Below are positions 1 through 12,452 of a DNA stretch of 64,000 nucleotides, one piece after another. The DNA lies in NCBI RefSeq assembly GCF_015832195.1, contig NC_052018.1, forward strand, positions 38,569,052-38,633,051, read 5' to 3'. Numbering within the stretch: position 1 is the first letter of the stretch; every line of letters begins with the position of its first letter. The position numbers and the translations under genes are program-made. This DNA comes from Motacilla alba alba. Lineage: Eukaryota > Chordata > Aves > Passeriformes > Motacillidae. The notes below the pieces were generated by a model that saw nothing but the letters and a program-made list of their open reading frames with translations, was not told the DNA's origin and did no database searches.

Positions 1-275
1 GCTTTCCTACCCTCCAGCAGATCAACACTCCTGCCCAGATTGGTGTCATCTGCAAACTGACTGAGGATACACTCAATCAATCAGCTGTTCCAGATCATCA
101 ATAAAGATATTAAACGGGACTAGGACCACTACTGGGTCCTGAGGAACCTCACTAGTGACAGGCCAACTGGATGTAATGCCATATACCATCATTTTCTGGA
201 CTCAGCCATCCTGACAGTTTTCTATCCAGGTACCAGTGCACCCATCCAAACCATCTGATGGTCCCTCAGTCCACC
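1..275 (-). mobile_element. CR1 LINE fragment, ORF2 reverse transcriptase region
   Basis: Read on the minus strand, this is part of the CR1 non-LTR retrotransposon ORF2. The minus strand encodes FNIFIDDL at 91-114 and FADDTNLG around 33-58, with the catalytic FADD box at 45-56. These are conserved palm motifs of CR1 reverse transcriptase. The two motifs are in different frames and a stop lies between them, so the copy is dead. The element runs off the left edge of the window. Its upstream boundary (right end here) is diffuse and was set where similarity to the CR1 pattern fades. Orientation and family are confident; the subfamily was not determined. Confidence 0.88.
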
Positions 276-310
276 CTTAGAGGTGGTATGTGGACAGCTT
301 AGCAGTCTCT

Positions 311-935
311 GATGTTTTCAACCCTTCTATCTTCTCACTTTGTTCTTTTTCTTCTTCACTTTTTTTTATTGCTCATATTTACAGTGGGCTGCACGAGACT
401 GTCTCACTTTGCGTCCTTTACAAGTAATTCCTAATACTGTTCCCTTCACTCATATTAATAACAACAGTTCAAATTTCTTGTTAATGATATCTGATGAGGT
501 GATATCTCCTCTGATATCTACTCTGCTTGCAAGTAAAGTTTCTCAGCTCATATGCAAAAAAAGACATCAGCTTTGGGACATCTGTTTTTCTTGTGTTGCT
601 GATACCCTATTGTATGATCATCACCTGGCTTCATTGCCAGGATCTGTTGCAGTGCTCTGTAGCTGGACTCTTCAGTGACTTTCAGTTGATGAGTGATGTC
701 TTGTTTGTTTGTTGTGAGGTTTGCTGAATTCTTCTCCTCCCAGACTCTCTTGCCTCAGCAAAGTTGTTCCATGTGTCACTTCCATCTGTACCAGCTCTTT
801 GCCTTTCTTTCCCATTCTTCAATGTAATGTACGGCATAACTGTCTGATTTGTTTGCTCACAGAATCTCTGCAGCATATTGGGTTTTGTTAAAAGCTTGTG
901 ACTATGCAAAAAGGTCTGCTGTTTTCCTTACTCTG
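311..935. other. Unique AT-rich non-coding stretch
   Basis: No recognisable gene or repeat. The open frames here (for example 340-678 plus) have low-complexity translations and no recognisable domain. Confidence 0.5.
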
Positions 936-1531
936 TGTGCTGGTTTTGCTTGAGATAGAGTTAATTTTTTCTGAGTAGCTTCTTCAGTGCTCTGCTTTGG
1001 GATAATGCTGACAACACATTGATGTTTTTGTTGTTGCTCAGTAGTACTTACCCTAGGTCAAGGACTTTTCAGTGTTCCATGCTCTGCCAACAAAAAGGTG
1101 CACAAGAAACTGGGAGGGAGCACAGCCAGGACAGGTGATCTGAACTGGCCAAAAAGATATTCCATACCATGTGACATCACACTCAGCAAATAATGATAGG
1201 GGAAGGAGGAGGAAGTAGAGGGACACTAAGAGTGATAAACTTTGTCTTCCCAAGTAATCAATCATTAGACACGATGAAGCTCTGTTTTCCCAGGAATAGC
1301 TGAACACATGCCTTCCCATTTACCCACAGGAAGTGGTGAATAAATTCCTTGTTCTGCTTTGCTTGCACATGCAGCTTTTGCTTTACCTGTTAAACTGTCT
1401 TTATCTTAACCCAGGAGTTTTCCCAGTTTTGCTCTTCTGATCCTCTTATCCATCCCAACAGGGAGGGGAAGACGGGGGGGAAGTGAGTGAACTGCAACTA
1501 AGCAGCTGATATCTGGGTTCAAACAATGACA
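936..1531 (+). mobile_element. Solo LTR of an avian endogenous retrovirus
   Basis: About 596 bp, starting TGTGCTGGTTTTGC and ending AATGACA, so it has the TG...CA ends of an LTR. The sequence follows a common avian LTR family that I recognise by several blocks: a GAGATAGAGTTAATTTT start, a GGAGCACAGCCAGGACAG block, and near the 3' end CTGTTAAACTGTCTTTATC, which includes a decayed ATTAAA-type poly(A) signal. The expected TATA box has decayed to CAAATAATGATA. No internal retroviral sequence is attached, so this is a solo LTR. Flanks CTCTG (931-935) and CCCTG (1532-1536) may be a 5-bp target-site duplication with one change, which would fit the ERVL class. A related copy lies at 19731-20128. Confidence 0.8.
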
Positions 1532-4500
1532 CCCTGGTTACTACACTCTGAATGAGGTGAAACTGGATCCAGCAGGGAGAGAGGTGATTCCCTCCTGGAG
1601 AAGATGCATATGCTCAACTCAGGGAGGTTCTAGAGTGTAAAGGGAGAAGGGAAAAAAAAGTTTTTTAAACCATGACAAATAGAGAAAATTCTGCATAAAA
1701 AAGGACCAACTGACTTCTAATATAACTGAAGATTAGAAAAAAAAATCCAACAAATTAATTAACAAAAGCCTGAACCATACAAAAATCCTTTTTATATTCA
1801 CAGACCATTAGATGGCTTTGGTGTATTCATTTGTGAAGAGCATGCAGCCAGATGGACTCAAAATTTTTGATGGCCCATCATCCTGCCCAAATGCCTTATG
1901 GAACTATTCACCCAGCAAACCCAACAGAATCTAGTTTCTCCACTGATGGAATGAAAATTGCTGGAAGAAATTCTTGGTGGAGGTTTGCTTCCTTACACCT
2001 TTGTTATATCTTCAGTCAGTATTAACATTTTCTTTCTGAAATAAATCAGCTTCTCCAAATTAATTGATTTCCATATCTAAAATCACAGCTTCTATTTGCT
2101 TCAACTCATTCATCACAACTTCCTTCTGCCCCTATTTTTTCTCTCCTCAGAGGACCTTGCCAATTTCTATTGAGAGAAAGGAGATAAAGTGTGAGTTTGT
2201 GAGTCTGTTCTCTTTTTTTTTTTTCCTTTCTAACCTCTCATATTTCTCCAGCATTGAGCATGAGGAAGCTTCTGTTTTCCTCTTCCCCACAAAGTGGCCT
2301 AAAGTGTCTCATATCATCTCCTTACCTCACATTGGGACACTTTTGAGCATCTAGATCTCTGCTTCTTGTCTCATATTACAAACAAGTTCTATATTTTTTC
2401 CATTCTTGTAAAGAGAAAAAAAAAAAGTTCAAACACACACTTGCATTTGCACCAGTCTTCTTATCCATTTCCTTTGAGGGTTTTTTCTAGTGCAAAGCTA
2501 ATTTAATTCTCATTTCAATCAGAAACCTGTTCATGTGTGGCTGCTGTGAGCTGCAGTGTATAAAAGCCCTATTACCTTTTTCACTTCCAATGGCAAATAC
2601 CAGAATCAATCTCACGCCCTGCTCTGACTGCCACCAACAGCCATCCATCTTCAACACTGCCATGCTTGTTTTCTTAAAAGTGTCTTCCTGGTGACTCTGT
2701 CCTCTTCTAAGTCTCAGTTGCCATGTCCTTTAGAGAATGCCCCTTTGTGCCTTACTCTCCTCTCTATGTTTCATGTGTCTGCCAGTGGTCCTTCTTCATC
2801 ATCCAAACATGGTTAATCCATACTAATGCAACCAGAATACACCCATCTGTGATTTCACGGCAGAGCAATTTCATTCTGTCTAAGGCAAAATTCTGATGTG
2901 TTTATCCAGTATTACCTGGTGATTATCTAGTCATCTCATCTAAACAAATCTTTTTAGGAAAATTGGAAGCACTTTTGTTCTTTCTTCCTTAATGTCTAAT
3001 CCATATAGAGGAAGTGTCTGTGTGTGTCACTCAAAATACCTGACTCAGATATAGTCTCTGGGTCCTCAGGTATAGGTTATATTTAAATATTGTGTCTTCC
3101 TTTTGTACACTACCTTTAATACACAGCTTTTCCATTAATCTCTACTGCCTGTAATATAATCTTTTTGGATGCTATTTAACTGATTTCAATCACCTATATG
3201 CAGTAGAGACATTTGCATCTGTGCTCTTTTCTTTGGATTTCTCCTTATACAGTGGAGAAAAATAGCTCTTATAGAATGGAAATTTTGCTAAAATAGTCAT
3301 CCAATCATTTTTTAAACATTTTTTTTCCTCAAAAGTTCCTCTATTTTGGAGGACTAGCTCCTATGTAAATATTCATGCTGCAGAAGTCTAAAATTAGTCT
3401 GAAATCAATCTTGTCTCCTTTTTCCTTTTTCTCTTCAGCTTTGTAATTTGGTTCCTTTAGATCCCACCAAAGGCAAACTATCCCCACTTAGAGTCCATAT
3501 GAAAATAGCATTCCAGGTTCATTTCCCCAGGCTGTAACTTTGACTTTGTATCATTCATCATTATTCTTCCATTCAATAACTACACCTTTCATCGGAAATC
3601 AAGTTTATGCCACTAATCTTTCTCACTCTTTTCCATCTCTCATTTACTGTTCAGACTGACAGCCACATATGGCCACTGCTGAAACCTCATATTGTTTACT
3701 TAAAGATATTTTAGAACAAACATATGTATAGTTCCTCCCAGGCTGTCCTGCATGTTTAAGGAAATATTCCCATATACATCTGCCATGCTGTAGAAATTAG
3801 ATTTTTACAAAACCCCACCAAATATCTTCTTTGCTGTGACACTTACAAGAAACTTGTCAAGTGTTGGTATCTGAATCCCCGAAGCCCCTGATCTGGATGT
3901 TCAATCACAATTCTGTTTCTTTTTCTCCTTAGTCTCACTTCCATGAAAATAGTATTTTTGAGCAAGGACTGTTTATGACTTGTATTTACACAGTACTTAG
4001 CATAAAGATAAGTCAGAGTAGGAATAAATATTCCAAATGTTAAAAAAAAATTAACAAATAATAATAACAAGAGCAGTATGAGATATTTTTCTATTTGGTA
4101 TTTAAATTATCTCTGAGTCTCAAATGAGCAGAATGTACTCTTTCTTTGTTACTTCAAAAATTCAGTAAGAATATAATTTTTATAGTACTTCAGAGGAAGA
4201 AAAAACTATTATTGTTCAGTAAGTATAACCATATATGATACCCAATTCTTGCAGGATAAGAAGCATAAGCCTGCATTTTAGACTGAATTTTGCACCTGTC
4301 TCCATTGGGAATGGCAAGCTATTTACAGTAATTCAGGAGCATTGCTACCAGAGAGCTTGGCAGTGACAGAACTGGATTATGTGTTATATTGTAGGTCACA
4401 AAGACACAAGAAAATTCACCCCAATAAATTTTTTCCAGTCAGCTCTAGTGTTATCAGTTTGTGTACCTTGACTTAATTGCTTTGTTTATATAACTTTTAA

Positions 4501-6000
4501 TATTTTAAATGTAGATAGCAGTATTCATTTCTATTTGCTTCATATTTACATTAGTTTGGAATTGAGTTTATTAAGTTAAAGCTGAGTTTTAAGAAAAAAA
4601 TCAGATTAATGGTATTGTGCGATTTCAGGTTAATTAAGGAAGTTACACTACTGTTTATTTTTTTTTAATACAATTTATAAGGATCTATTTTTTTCCTTAA
4701 TCTGTGTAATTAATCAGTTCATGTCTGATAGATACTAATGAACAAAAAGAAATGTATATAGTGTTATTTCTTATATAATCAATTGTCAGAAGGACATTTA
4801 TCTTAACCTAGTATTTCCCATTTCAGTTTATTTCTATAATCTCCAGACATATACAGAAATAAACTTTCCCATCAAGTTTGTACAACCTAGAACGCAAAAA
4901 ACTGTCATTTTATTTCATTAAGTTCAGATCCACCTCATAGACTTGAGACATGAATTTTCAGTGACTGAGTGCAGCAGAAAGAACATCACAAATTAGCCTA
5001 GTGAGCCAGTGCACATTTTTAATAGTATTTATTTCCATAAATGTAAGTGCTGGGAAGCTGATTTCATTAAAATTATGGCATATTACATTTAGGATCTCTA
5101 TTTGCATATTTTCTGCAAGCTGAAGTATTAGTTTTTGAAGTACCATTTTAGGAAAATTTTGCAGTGTGACAGATACAGATTTTCATTAGGATCACAGCAA
5201 GCTGTTGGCTAAGATTGAACTCTAGAGAACAAGCCCCACTAGAACTACACAAAAATATGTTAAATTACTATCAGGTTTGTGGAAGCATGAATTCCACAAG
5301 AAAAAGCAAATTAATATAGATATTCAAGGTTGTGACCCCCTGAGGTATAGTTCTTGGAGAAAATAAATAAACTCCAAAAACCTCAAATCTTCAAAGGTCA
5401 AAACTATTTCATTTAAAAGGCAAAAAAGATCAGGAAACATTTTTTCTTGCTTTGATTTGATTGCATATTTATAGAAAAAAATCTGAGTAGGATGAAAAAA
5501 ATAGAAAATAATCACCTGAAATACTTATGAGATTATGATATGCTCTACTTTCTAAACTCATGAATGTCTGCTTTTCACTCAATGATATGACTTTTTATGC
5601 TTTGCTACATTCATATATTCTCATTAAGTCTCATAATCCAGGTGCATAGTTCTGTCTCAAGGGAGACCTCCACTCATGTTTTCTCTGCCCTCTGTTTTCA
5701 AATGGGGAAATGAGCATAATTGATAGCTGTGCTCCTTTTCCTTTGAAGCTCTTGAGTACAGAATCAAGTGGGAAAAAAAAGAACAACAAAAAAAAAGTGT
5801 TTGTACATTTATGGGGGAAAGGATACTGCAGAAGGACAAAGGAACACGGAAAGCTGGAAGATGAAGGAAAAATGGAAGAAAATCATGAGGGAACTGCAGC
5901 TGAAGATAAAATGCAATATAGTATCAGATTGCAAGAACAGAGGGACAGAAGTATGAGTGAGTTCCAAAAGTCACTTCCTCTAGAGATCTTGTGTCACAGA

Positions 6001-6020
6001 TGCTGCTGCTGCTGCTGCTG
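6001..6020. repeat. (TGC)n trinucleotide microsatellite
   Basis: Six TGC units and a partial unit. The run sits in a short open frame on each strand (polyglutamine-like on the minus strand), but neither frame looks like a protein. Confidence 0.9.
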
Positions 6021-6254
6021 AAGAATAGGATTTAGACATCCATCAAAAGCCTGCTGTTGTCCTGGTGGGAAAATAAATAGTTCAACATATTGCTCATCTA
6101 AACCAAAGTTACCCTGTAAAGACTTAGAAGGTTGGGAAACTTGGGACCCATGAAGGATTCTCTCCATTCTTTCACTCAGTTCTCCGCCTCTGTCTTTTCT
6201 TCTCTCTTTCTTTTTATATCTGTAAATGTTGAATATATACAAAATTCAAAAATT

Positions 6255-6272
6255 TTATATATATATATATAT
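6255..6272. repeat. (TA)n dinucleotide microsatellite
   Basis: Nine alternating TA units after a TTT run. Confidence 0.9.
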
Positions 6273-7734
6273 ACCCACCACATATAGCATATTAACAGGT
6301 TTAGGTAGGTTTAAGTGGTGTGTGTATGTCTGGGGTTGTGGGTGTGTGTATTTTCACACGTGTATCTATTATTACATTTATGTGTAAAATGTATGTGCAA
6401 AAGTCTTCTCAAGCCTGAATGAAGTAAATATAAATCTTATTTAAGAGCTGGCTGAATTCCAAACTGACATTGCATGTAATAACTTCATACTCATGTGCAC
6501 ACATAAAGACATTGTACATTCAACAGTTTTAATGTTCAAATGCAAAGTATAGGTCAATGTTACAATTATTCATGATGCATATATATCAGAACATTTCCAG
6601 GAGGTTAAAAAAAATAAAAATCAAGTAACCCTGAAAGATTTGGAATTCCGGCTGGATCCATAACCATTACAGATATTCAACAGCTATTTTTTTAATGGGA
6701 TTTTATGTGAGTTTTCTCCTCTTTCTTCTTTCTAGCGGGAAACAGAAGGATTAGATAGGCTTTGGACAGAATTGCTAGAAAACACAACAGATATGAAGTT
6801 TTTTCTTCCAACTTTGTCTTAGAAAATCTGTAGCCTAGACACAACTGAGAATTATAAGGAAAATAGTCCTTGTATATTAATCTGTTGAGCATAGCATGAA
6901 AAAACCCAATCAATCGAAGCCCAATACTCACTTTAACATTACTGTTGTTGGATTCTCTGGGAGCAAATTAAGATCACTAGATTTAAGGCCAAGGTTTTAT
7001 GCCTGCCCTGACTGACAGTCTAAGATTCTAAACTGGATGCAGCTCATAAGGGAAATTCTTTTCTATAGTGTTTAGCTGTGCAATTAAAGCGATGAATTTT
7101 CTTAACTTAGTTTCTGGATTTGTACAGCTGCTAAAACAGTAGACATTCACCTCATTCTTCTTCTCTTCTCTTTTATGATGCCATAAAGATTTTATGAGTT
7201 ATTAATGAGGACCTAGACATTTGACCTCCAGTACTTGGCTGAGGACAAATTTATCAAAGCAGAGCTATGATAGAGCCAATTGGAGTCTGTTGAGGTGTAA
7301 GAAGCTGTATTCTGTGTCATTAAATAAAAGCAATAAAAAGTATGCTGTTTGTGCCTTTGTTCTTAAAAGTATGTTGAAAAGTTGTCTTTGCTGGCCTGAC
7401 AAAACCCGTTCACTGGCAGAGCTGCTCCTGTCTAGTTCAAAAAAGGTTCTGTAACTTAACACAGAAGGAGGCAGAGGAGAGACTGCTTTGCTCTTAAAAA
7501 TATTCTTTAATTTTTTTCCCACAAAACCTGTGAGGGGTACTTAGCCTAGACCAACAATTTTCTGCAGACCCATAAACTCAGTTTGGCTTTATGAGAAGAC
7601 TGCTGACAAGAACCACATGAAGTTTAACAAGGGGAAGTGTATAGAGGACCAAACTCATGCAGCAACTGTATGCTGGGGTTGACTAGTTACAAAACAACTT
7701 TGCAGAATATGACCTGGCTTCTGGTGGCCAGAAA

Positions 7735-8115
7735 GCTCAACATGAGCTATAAAAGCATTATTGCAGCTGAGCAGGCCAACAGCATCCCAGGATGAATGAG
7801 AAGGAGCAGGTCAAGGGACGTGATCCTTTCCCCCTAACTTTTTGCTGGCAAGGCACAGCTGGAGTGCTCAGTCTATTGTTGGGTTCCACAGCACAAGAGA
7901 CCCAGGCTTATTGGAGCAAGTCCAGTTGTGGTTATTAGTGGGTATACAAGGAGGGACTGATATATCTAGGATTGTTCAACATGTAGGCAAAGGGGCTCAG
8001 GGTGGCTTATAAATATCCTTGCAGTCTTGGGTAACTTTGAGAGGGAGATTTGGACTAGGCAATCTCCAAAGGTCCTTTACCATAAGAACTGTTCTGTGAT
8101 CCGGTGATACTATGA
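7735..8115 (+). mobile_element. CR1 LINE 3' fragment, degenerate
   Basis: Plus-strand CR1 3' end. Recognisable blocks are the 'gaggccaac-ggcatcc' equivalent near 7770-7795, the 'ttgttcagcctggagaagaggctcagg' equivalent at 7974-8003, and the terminal 'ttggactaggcaatctccaaaggtcc' block at 8049-8074. It ends in two copies of a CTGTGATC/CGGTGATA-type tail near 8092-8109. It has internal deletions relative to the usual CR1 3' end and no coding capacity. Confidence 0.75.
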
Positions 8116-8202
8116 AGTAGATCATCTGTCCAGGAAGTCCTGATGGAAGCCCTCCTTGCATCCTTCTTGTGGGATGACTGTGGCATACTGTCAATGTAGA
8201 AA

Positions 8203-8339
8203 ATATTACACAGTATTCTGACTTGGAAGGGACGCACAAGGACACTGATTCCACCTCTTGAAATGAACAGTACCGGGACTGAACCCTCAATCTTGGCACT
8301 ATTAGCACTGTGCTCCAGCCAACTGAGCTACTCCCAGGG
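8203..8339 (-). mobile_element. TguSINE1-like SINE (tRNA-Ile head, CR1-like tail)
   Basis: Read on the minus strand, the first 74 bases align without gaps over most of their length to tRNA-Ile(AAT). The RNA polymerase III A box (TAGCTCAGTTGG) is at 8319-8330 and the B box (GGTTCAGTCC, one change from GGTTCGANTCC) lies at 8276-8286. The anticodon-loop equivalent CTAATAG is at 8299-8305. The head is followed by a CR1-type 3' tail containing GTCCCTTCCAAGTCAGAATA. This head-tail combination is the structure of TguSINE1, described from zebra finch and thought to be mobilised by CR1. Most head differences from tRNA-Ile are CG to TG or CA changes, as expected from methylation decay. It is a retroposon, not a working tRNA gene. 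Confidence 0.85.
8266..8339 (-). pseudogene. tRNA-Ile(AAT)-derived SINE head
   Basis: Cloverleaf order is preserved (A box, anticodon loop with AAT at 8301-8303, B box), but the acceptor stem is not paired well. The variable and T-stem regions carry several CpG-decay changes, and the sequence runs directly into a CR1-like tail instead of a pol III terminator. A tRNA scanner may flag it as a low-scoring pseudo-tRNA. Confidence 0.8.
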
Positions 8340-11300
8340 TTACTCTTCCCTCGTTTCTCTTTCCCTCCTAGCTGTAGACACTCCAGGGAGTAGTGCATTT
8401 GCCGCTAGCTTCCAGAGGTTAACAAAAAGCTTATCATCACAGCAAGAGGGTCACAGCTTCTTATTTATGCTTCAGCAGTGTCAAAGGCCAGCTGGCTGCA
8501 GGAGTAAACTGGCCATGATCAGAATAAGAGTACTCCCACAAAATTAGGAGTAGCCCTCCCACCAAGAAGGGAGCCACATCAGTACCAAAACAGTGCAACC
8601 CTCATAATTTTCTATATTGTTAGGGAGATAGAAACATAGACACCGTGGTATAAAGGTACAGATGTATTCCTTTACAGATATGCCAAAGCGAATAATATGC
8701 TGTGCAGTAATTTATATGTCAAAAAATGTAAGGCCTTTTCCACCTTTGAATAAGGCAGAGTAATTTTAAGAGACTCTCACAAGTCTTTGAGGTGAGGTAC
8801 CTTCTAACATTCCACTAGTACAGTTTGGTGAGGAAATTACCCAAGGTTTTGGAACTGGGATTCTAGAAGTGACTTTTCTCTTGTCCTTATTAGGTAGCTG
8901 GAAAGAGATTACAGTATAAGGTGTAAATTTAATGTCACCCTGGCAGGAGGTGGTGGGTTAGGAATCTTGTCAGTCACTGATTTACTGCTTAACAGTAGGG
9001 AAAGGCTTTAGAACAAACCCTGTAGGAGCATTATAAGCACTTTTTTCTTGTCAAGATGTCAGAACACAACACAGGGGTAGCCACTAAGCTTAAAAATGAT
9101 TTATCAAAAAAAGACCACCTGGAGATTATCTTATTTTTGTCACTTTAAAAGGACATGAAAAGATCATTTTTGTCATAGCTCTTTCCTGGTCAGTAAACAA
9201 ATCCACAGAGGGCAAATTTACTCATAAACTGGCCATTGATTTTATGAAACTCTTCTAATTTCTAAAGTTCCATTTGTTGCTGCTACTTAAAATGATTTGT
9301 GATACATTTTTCTAAGTTCCTGTCTCTCTCCACTCTACAAATTTTTAATTTCCATGTTCAAAAAGCTGAATTTTCTCCAAGCTGCCGGAAGTATTCAGAC
9401 TCTGCTAAATATTTTAATGTTGAGAGATGGAGACTTGTAAAGGAGAGCATTGTTAAAACTCTGACATTTTATTCTGATTTTCCATCAGTGGTTATGGTTC
9501 CAGAAAACTGCAATTTAAGACATTTTAAAATCCTCATTCTAATCACATGAAATAATAGCACTTTCTATAGAGAACCAACAATAAAAATAACCTTTGTCAA
9601 GACTAGAAAGCTAGTAGCAGAAGTTATAAATTGACAGCTTTAGTGTGACCTGATTAATAAAAAAAATTCCTCAAGACCCTTAAAAAAAACCTGTGTTTGA
9701 TGTCAAGGTCAGGACTCAAACATAAAAGCAACATAAAACAAAGCAGAGTATTATTTCTAGCAATAATAGTACCTTGTCCGGAGTTGCAATTAAAGCTGGT
9801 GTGAGTACAATATGGACTGCTTACCTGTTTCCCTTCTTATGGTTGGTTTGGGTTTTTTTATGTTTTGGGTTTTTTTAATACTACATGAAAAGAGCTGCTG
9901 AACTTTGAAGCTACATTGTGTAGCACTTTCAGATGGAAGTGGCTCAGATTAACTTAGAAAACATTTTACAAATCTTCACCATGGACAACTATTTCCAGAA
10001 TCTAAAATACATGGGCTGAAACAAACACTATATAAATTTGTGATTTCCATATAAAAATGTCCTTGGGTTGCTGTTGGTATAAAACAAGGTTTGGCTCAAA
10101 CTTCCCAGCAGTACATACCAAACAGAGTTTTCCAAAACCAGGGAGAAGAAGGAAGAAAGGGGAGAGAGGCTACCCAGAGGCTGTTCACAGTCGAATGAAC
10201 AAAGCATCAGGATGGGAGTCCACTCACGGAGTCCTGGTTTCGAAGGACCCTGCAGAACACAGCTTGCTTTCATTCTGCACCTGAGAGGCTGGAAGAGACT
10301 GGGATCCAGTGCTGCCTCTCAAGTGGGGCAGCATTCCTACTACTTCCCCAGTGCTGCTGATGTTACCTTGGCAGTCACTGAGGCTGAGTTTTCCAGGGCT
10401 AAGGAACAAAGTAGCACACAGGACTGTCAGCTGTAGACTTCAGGACAGTGGAAAAAGGCAATTTTCTTCTGATTGAGGAAATTTACCAACCCTTTCTTTA
10501 GGACTTGGGCAGAATGATTGCTATCTTGGCTTTTGTATTTCCAGAAGAAATGCTTCTTTTCTTCTGATACTAGACGGAGGGACTAGACCTTCATCACCAA
10601 TGCATGTGAGAAAAACCTTGTCAAAATACCAGAAATAAGTAGACAGCTTGTTCCCAGGGTAATTTCTTCTCAGAAATGCAGATGCAGAAAACTTGGATAT
10701 TACAGGAGTGTGGACAGATTTTTATATGTATGCCTGATTTGAAGTCTAGATACAGAATTTTTCAGTTTTGTCGGTTCAAAGGCCACACACAATATGCATT
10801 AGGAAATCAGCACCACTCTGTGGGGAAGTCATGGGGGGAATGGGGTACAGGGAAGGACTGTGGCAGCTGCTGCCCGCCCTGCTCCATTCAGGTTGATGCT
10901 GCTATGGGAAACCAGCCAGGCAAGAGGGGTGAGTGGGACTGCTCTTGTGGTCTCTGCCAAAGAACCTTGTAAGGGTCTGTTATATTTCACTCTTAGGTAT
11001 TTTAATCTCTATTTGACATTAAAAGTAGCAGGAGTTAAAATGTTTTCCTTGACTACTATTACTTTTGTCACTTTGTCTTCTATAAGAAGACTTTCTAATT
11101 TTTTCCTTCCTTACTATAACAAATATGCTGATTTTAAATATTTGTGGAAGCAGGAAACTATTTTTTTTCTAGTTCAAGAAATAAGCATAAAACAGTCTGC
11201 CTGATCTGCAGTTCTATTGCTGTTGCAGGCTGAGGAAACACTGGGCAGAGAATTATCTCCTTTGTACCAAGGGCATCATAGTTCGGTGACCTTTTGGAAC

Positions 11301-11960
11301 TCATTCCCAGGAACAGAGTTTGAGACAGAGAGGGGAAGCACTCTGTTCACCTAATTTGCTTTTCCAATAGAAACTCTAAATTTTCGGGGTACCTTTTCTC
11401 AGTTTCTCAGTTTAGTATAAGCTCTTTCTAGCTTATTCTTTCTTTTCAGACAGAACATCTCTTTCTGCCTTCTCTCCCTCCCTCTCTCCTCCATGTTTCA
11501 GTGAAGTGAGATCATACAGCCAGTACAGGAGCAGAGAAATGTTTTAAGGTAAAAAGCTACTAACAGGAAAGTTTTTGTCAGTGCTATAACTGTCCCCATT
11601 TAATTCACATTCTACTGAAGTTGTTAGTTTTTCTACATTATTCAAACTCCTAAGGAACATTTTTGACATCCAGTTATGTATTAAAGCAAAGCCTAGAAGA
11701 GAAGTAATCATGTAGCTTTAGAAGGGCTGCAAAAAAGAGGTTGCCTACTGGTTATGGATATATGTCTGAAGTGGTATACAGTGCATTTTTCTTTGTCATT
11801 TGTACCTCCAGTGACAGCAATATTTCATTTCTACTGCTACACAGGACCATGGCTGGTGAGTGTAAGAGTATTTGTCTCTGAAAGGCAATGCACCACAGTC
11901 ATCAAGCAAATTTATCACAATGCAAGCACACATCAAGGTGTTCAGAATTGTCTTCTAAAG
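8340..11960. other. Non-coding DNA, mixed composition
   Basis: No named gene or repeat. Two moderately GC-richer patches (10140-10440 and 10790-10980) hold overlapping short open frames on both strands without recognisable domains. Neither shows a clear splice acceptor and donor pair that I would trust. Confidence 0.45.
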
Positions 11961-12452
11961 GTTGAGCACCTTTCCTATGAAGACAGTGTGAGGGAGTTGT
12001 GTTTGTTCAGGCTGGAGAAGAGAAGGCTCTGGGGAGACCTTAGAGCAGCTACCTAAAGGTACAAGAAAGCTGGAGATGGACTGTGTAAAACAGCATATAG
12101 TGATAGAACAAGGGGGAACTTGTTGAAGTTTTAATTGAGACAGTTTTTATTTGATGACAGGAAGTTCTGTTTAAACTGAGAGAATCTTAACTGATGCTAG
12201 GATGCTATATTTAAACTGAGAAAACGTTTTATTTGATGTTAGGAAGATATTCTTCACTGAGAGGGACAAGATATTGGAACAGGTTGCCTAGAGAGGTTTT
12301 GGATGCCCCGTCCCTGAGGGTGTTCAAGGCCAGTTTGGAAGGGACTTCTGAGCAGCCTGGTCTGTGGAAGGTGTCCCTTCCCATAGCAGGGGGTTGGAAT
12401 TCTGTGATCTTTGGGGTCTCTTCCAAATCAAACACTCCTTGGATTCTATGAG
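11961..12452 (+). mobile_element. CR1 LINE 3' end with internal triplication
   Basis: Plus-strand CR1. It starts at the 'gagcacctttcctatgaagacag' block, continues through 'ttgttcaggctggagaagag' and the 'ttggaacaggttgcc' block at 12273-12287, and ends near TTGGATTCTATGAGTTC, a decayed CR1 terminal repeat. A 40-bp unit is present three times at 12130-12250 (separate entry). Short open frames on both strands between 12229 and 12451 are translations of this repeat. Confidence 0.9.
12130..12250 (+). repeat. Three tandem copies of a 40-bp unit inside CR1
   Basis: Imperfect units start at 12130, 12170 and 12210. Each begins TTTAA-TTGAG or TTTAAACTGAG and each contains a GATG-(A/C/T)-(C/T)AGGA core. 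Spacing is exactly 40 bp. The unit matches the CR1 segment that normally reads 'tttagattggatattaggaagaa', so the array arose by local duplication in the inserted copy or its source. Confidence 0.75.

Larger units (their letters stand above)
1532..7734. other. AT-rich non-coding DNA without recognisable genes
   Basis: About 6.2 kb of AT-rich sequence. I see homopolymer runs, a short (TGC)n run at 6001-6020 and a (TA)n run at 6256-6272, but no gene, RNA or interspersed repeat that I can name. Open frames are short and have no recognisable domain. Old, highly diverged repeats could be missed by eye. Confidence 0.5.

Noticed and set aside
5994..6242. Open frame with a polyglutamine-like run from (TGC)n
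   Set aside because: Short trinucleotide repeat in otherwise non-protein-like sequence with stops close by.
8266..8339. Functional tRNA-Ile gene
   Set aside because: The acceptor stem is degraded, there are multiple CpG-decay changes, and it is fused to a CR1-like tail. It is a SINE head.
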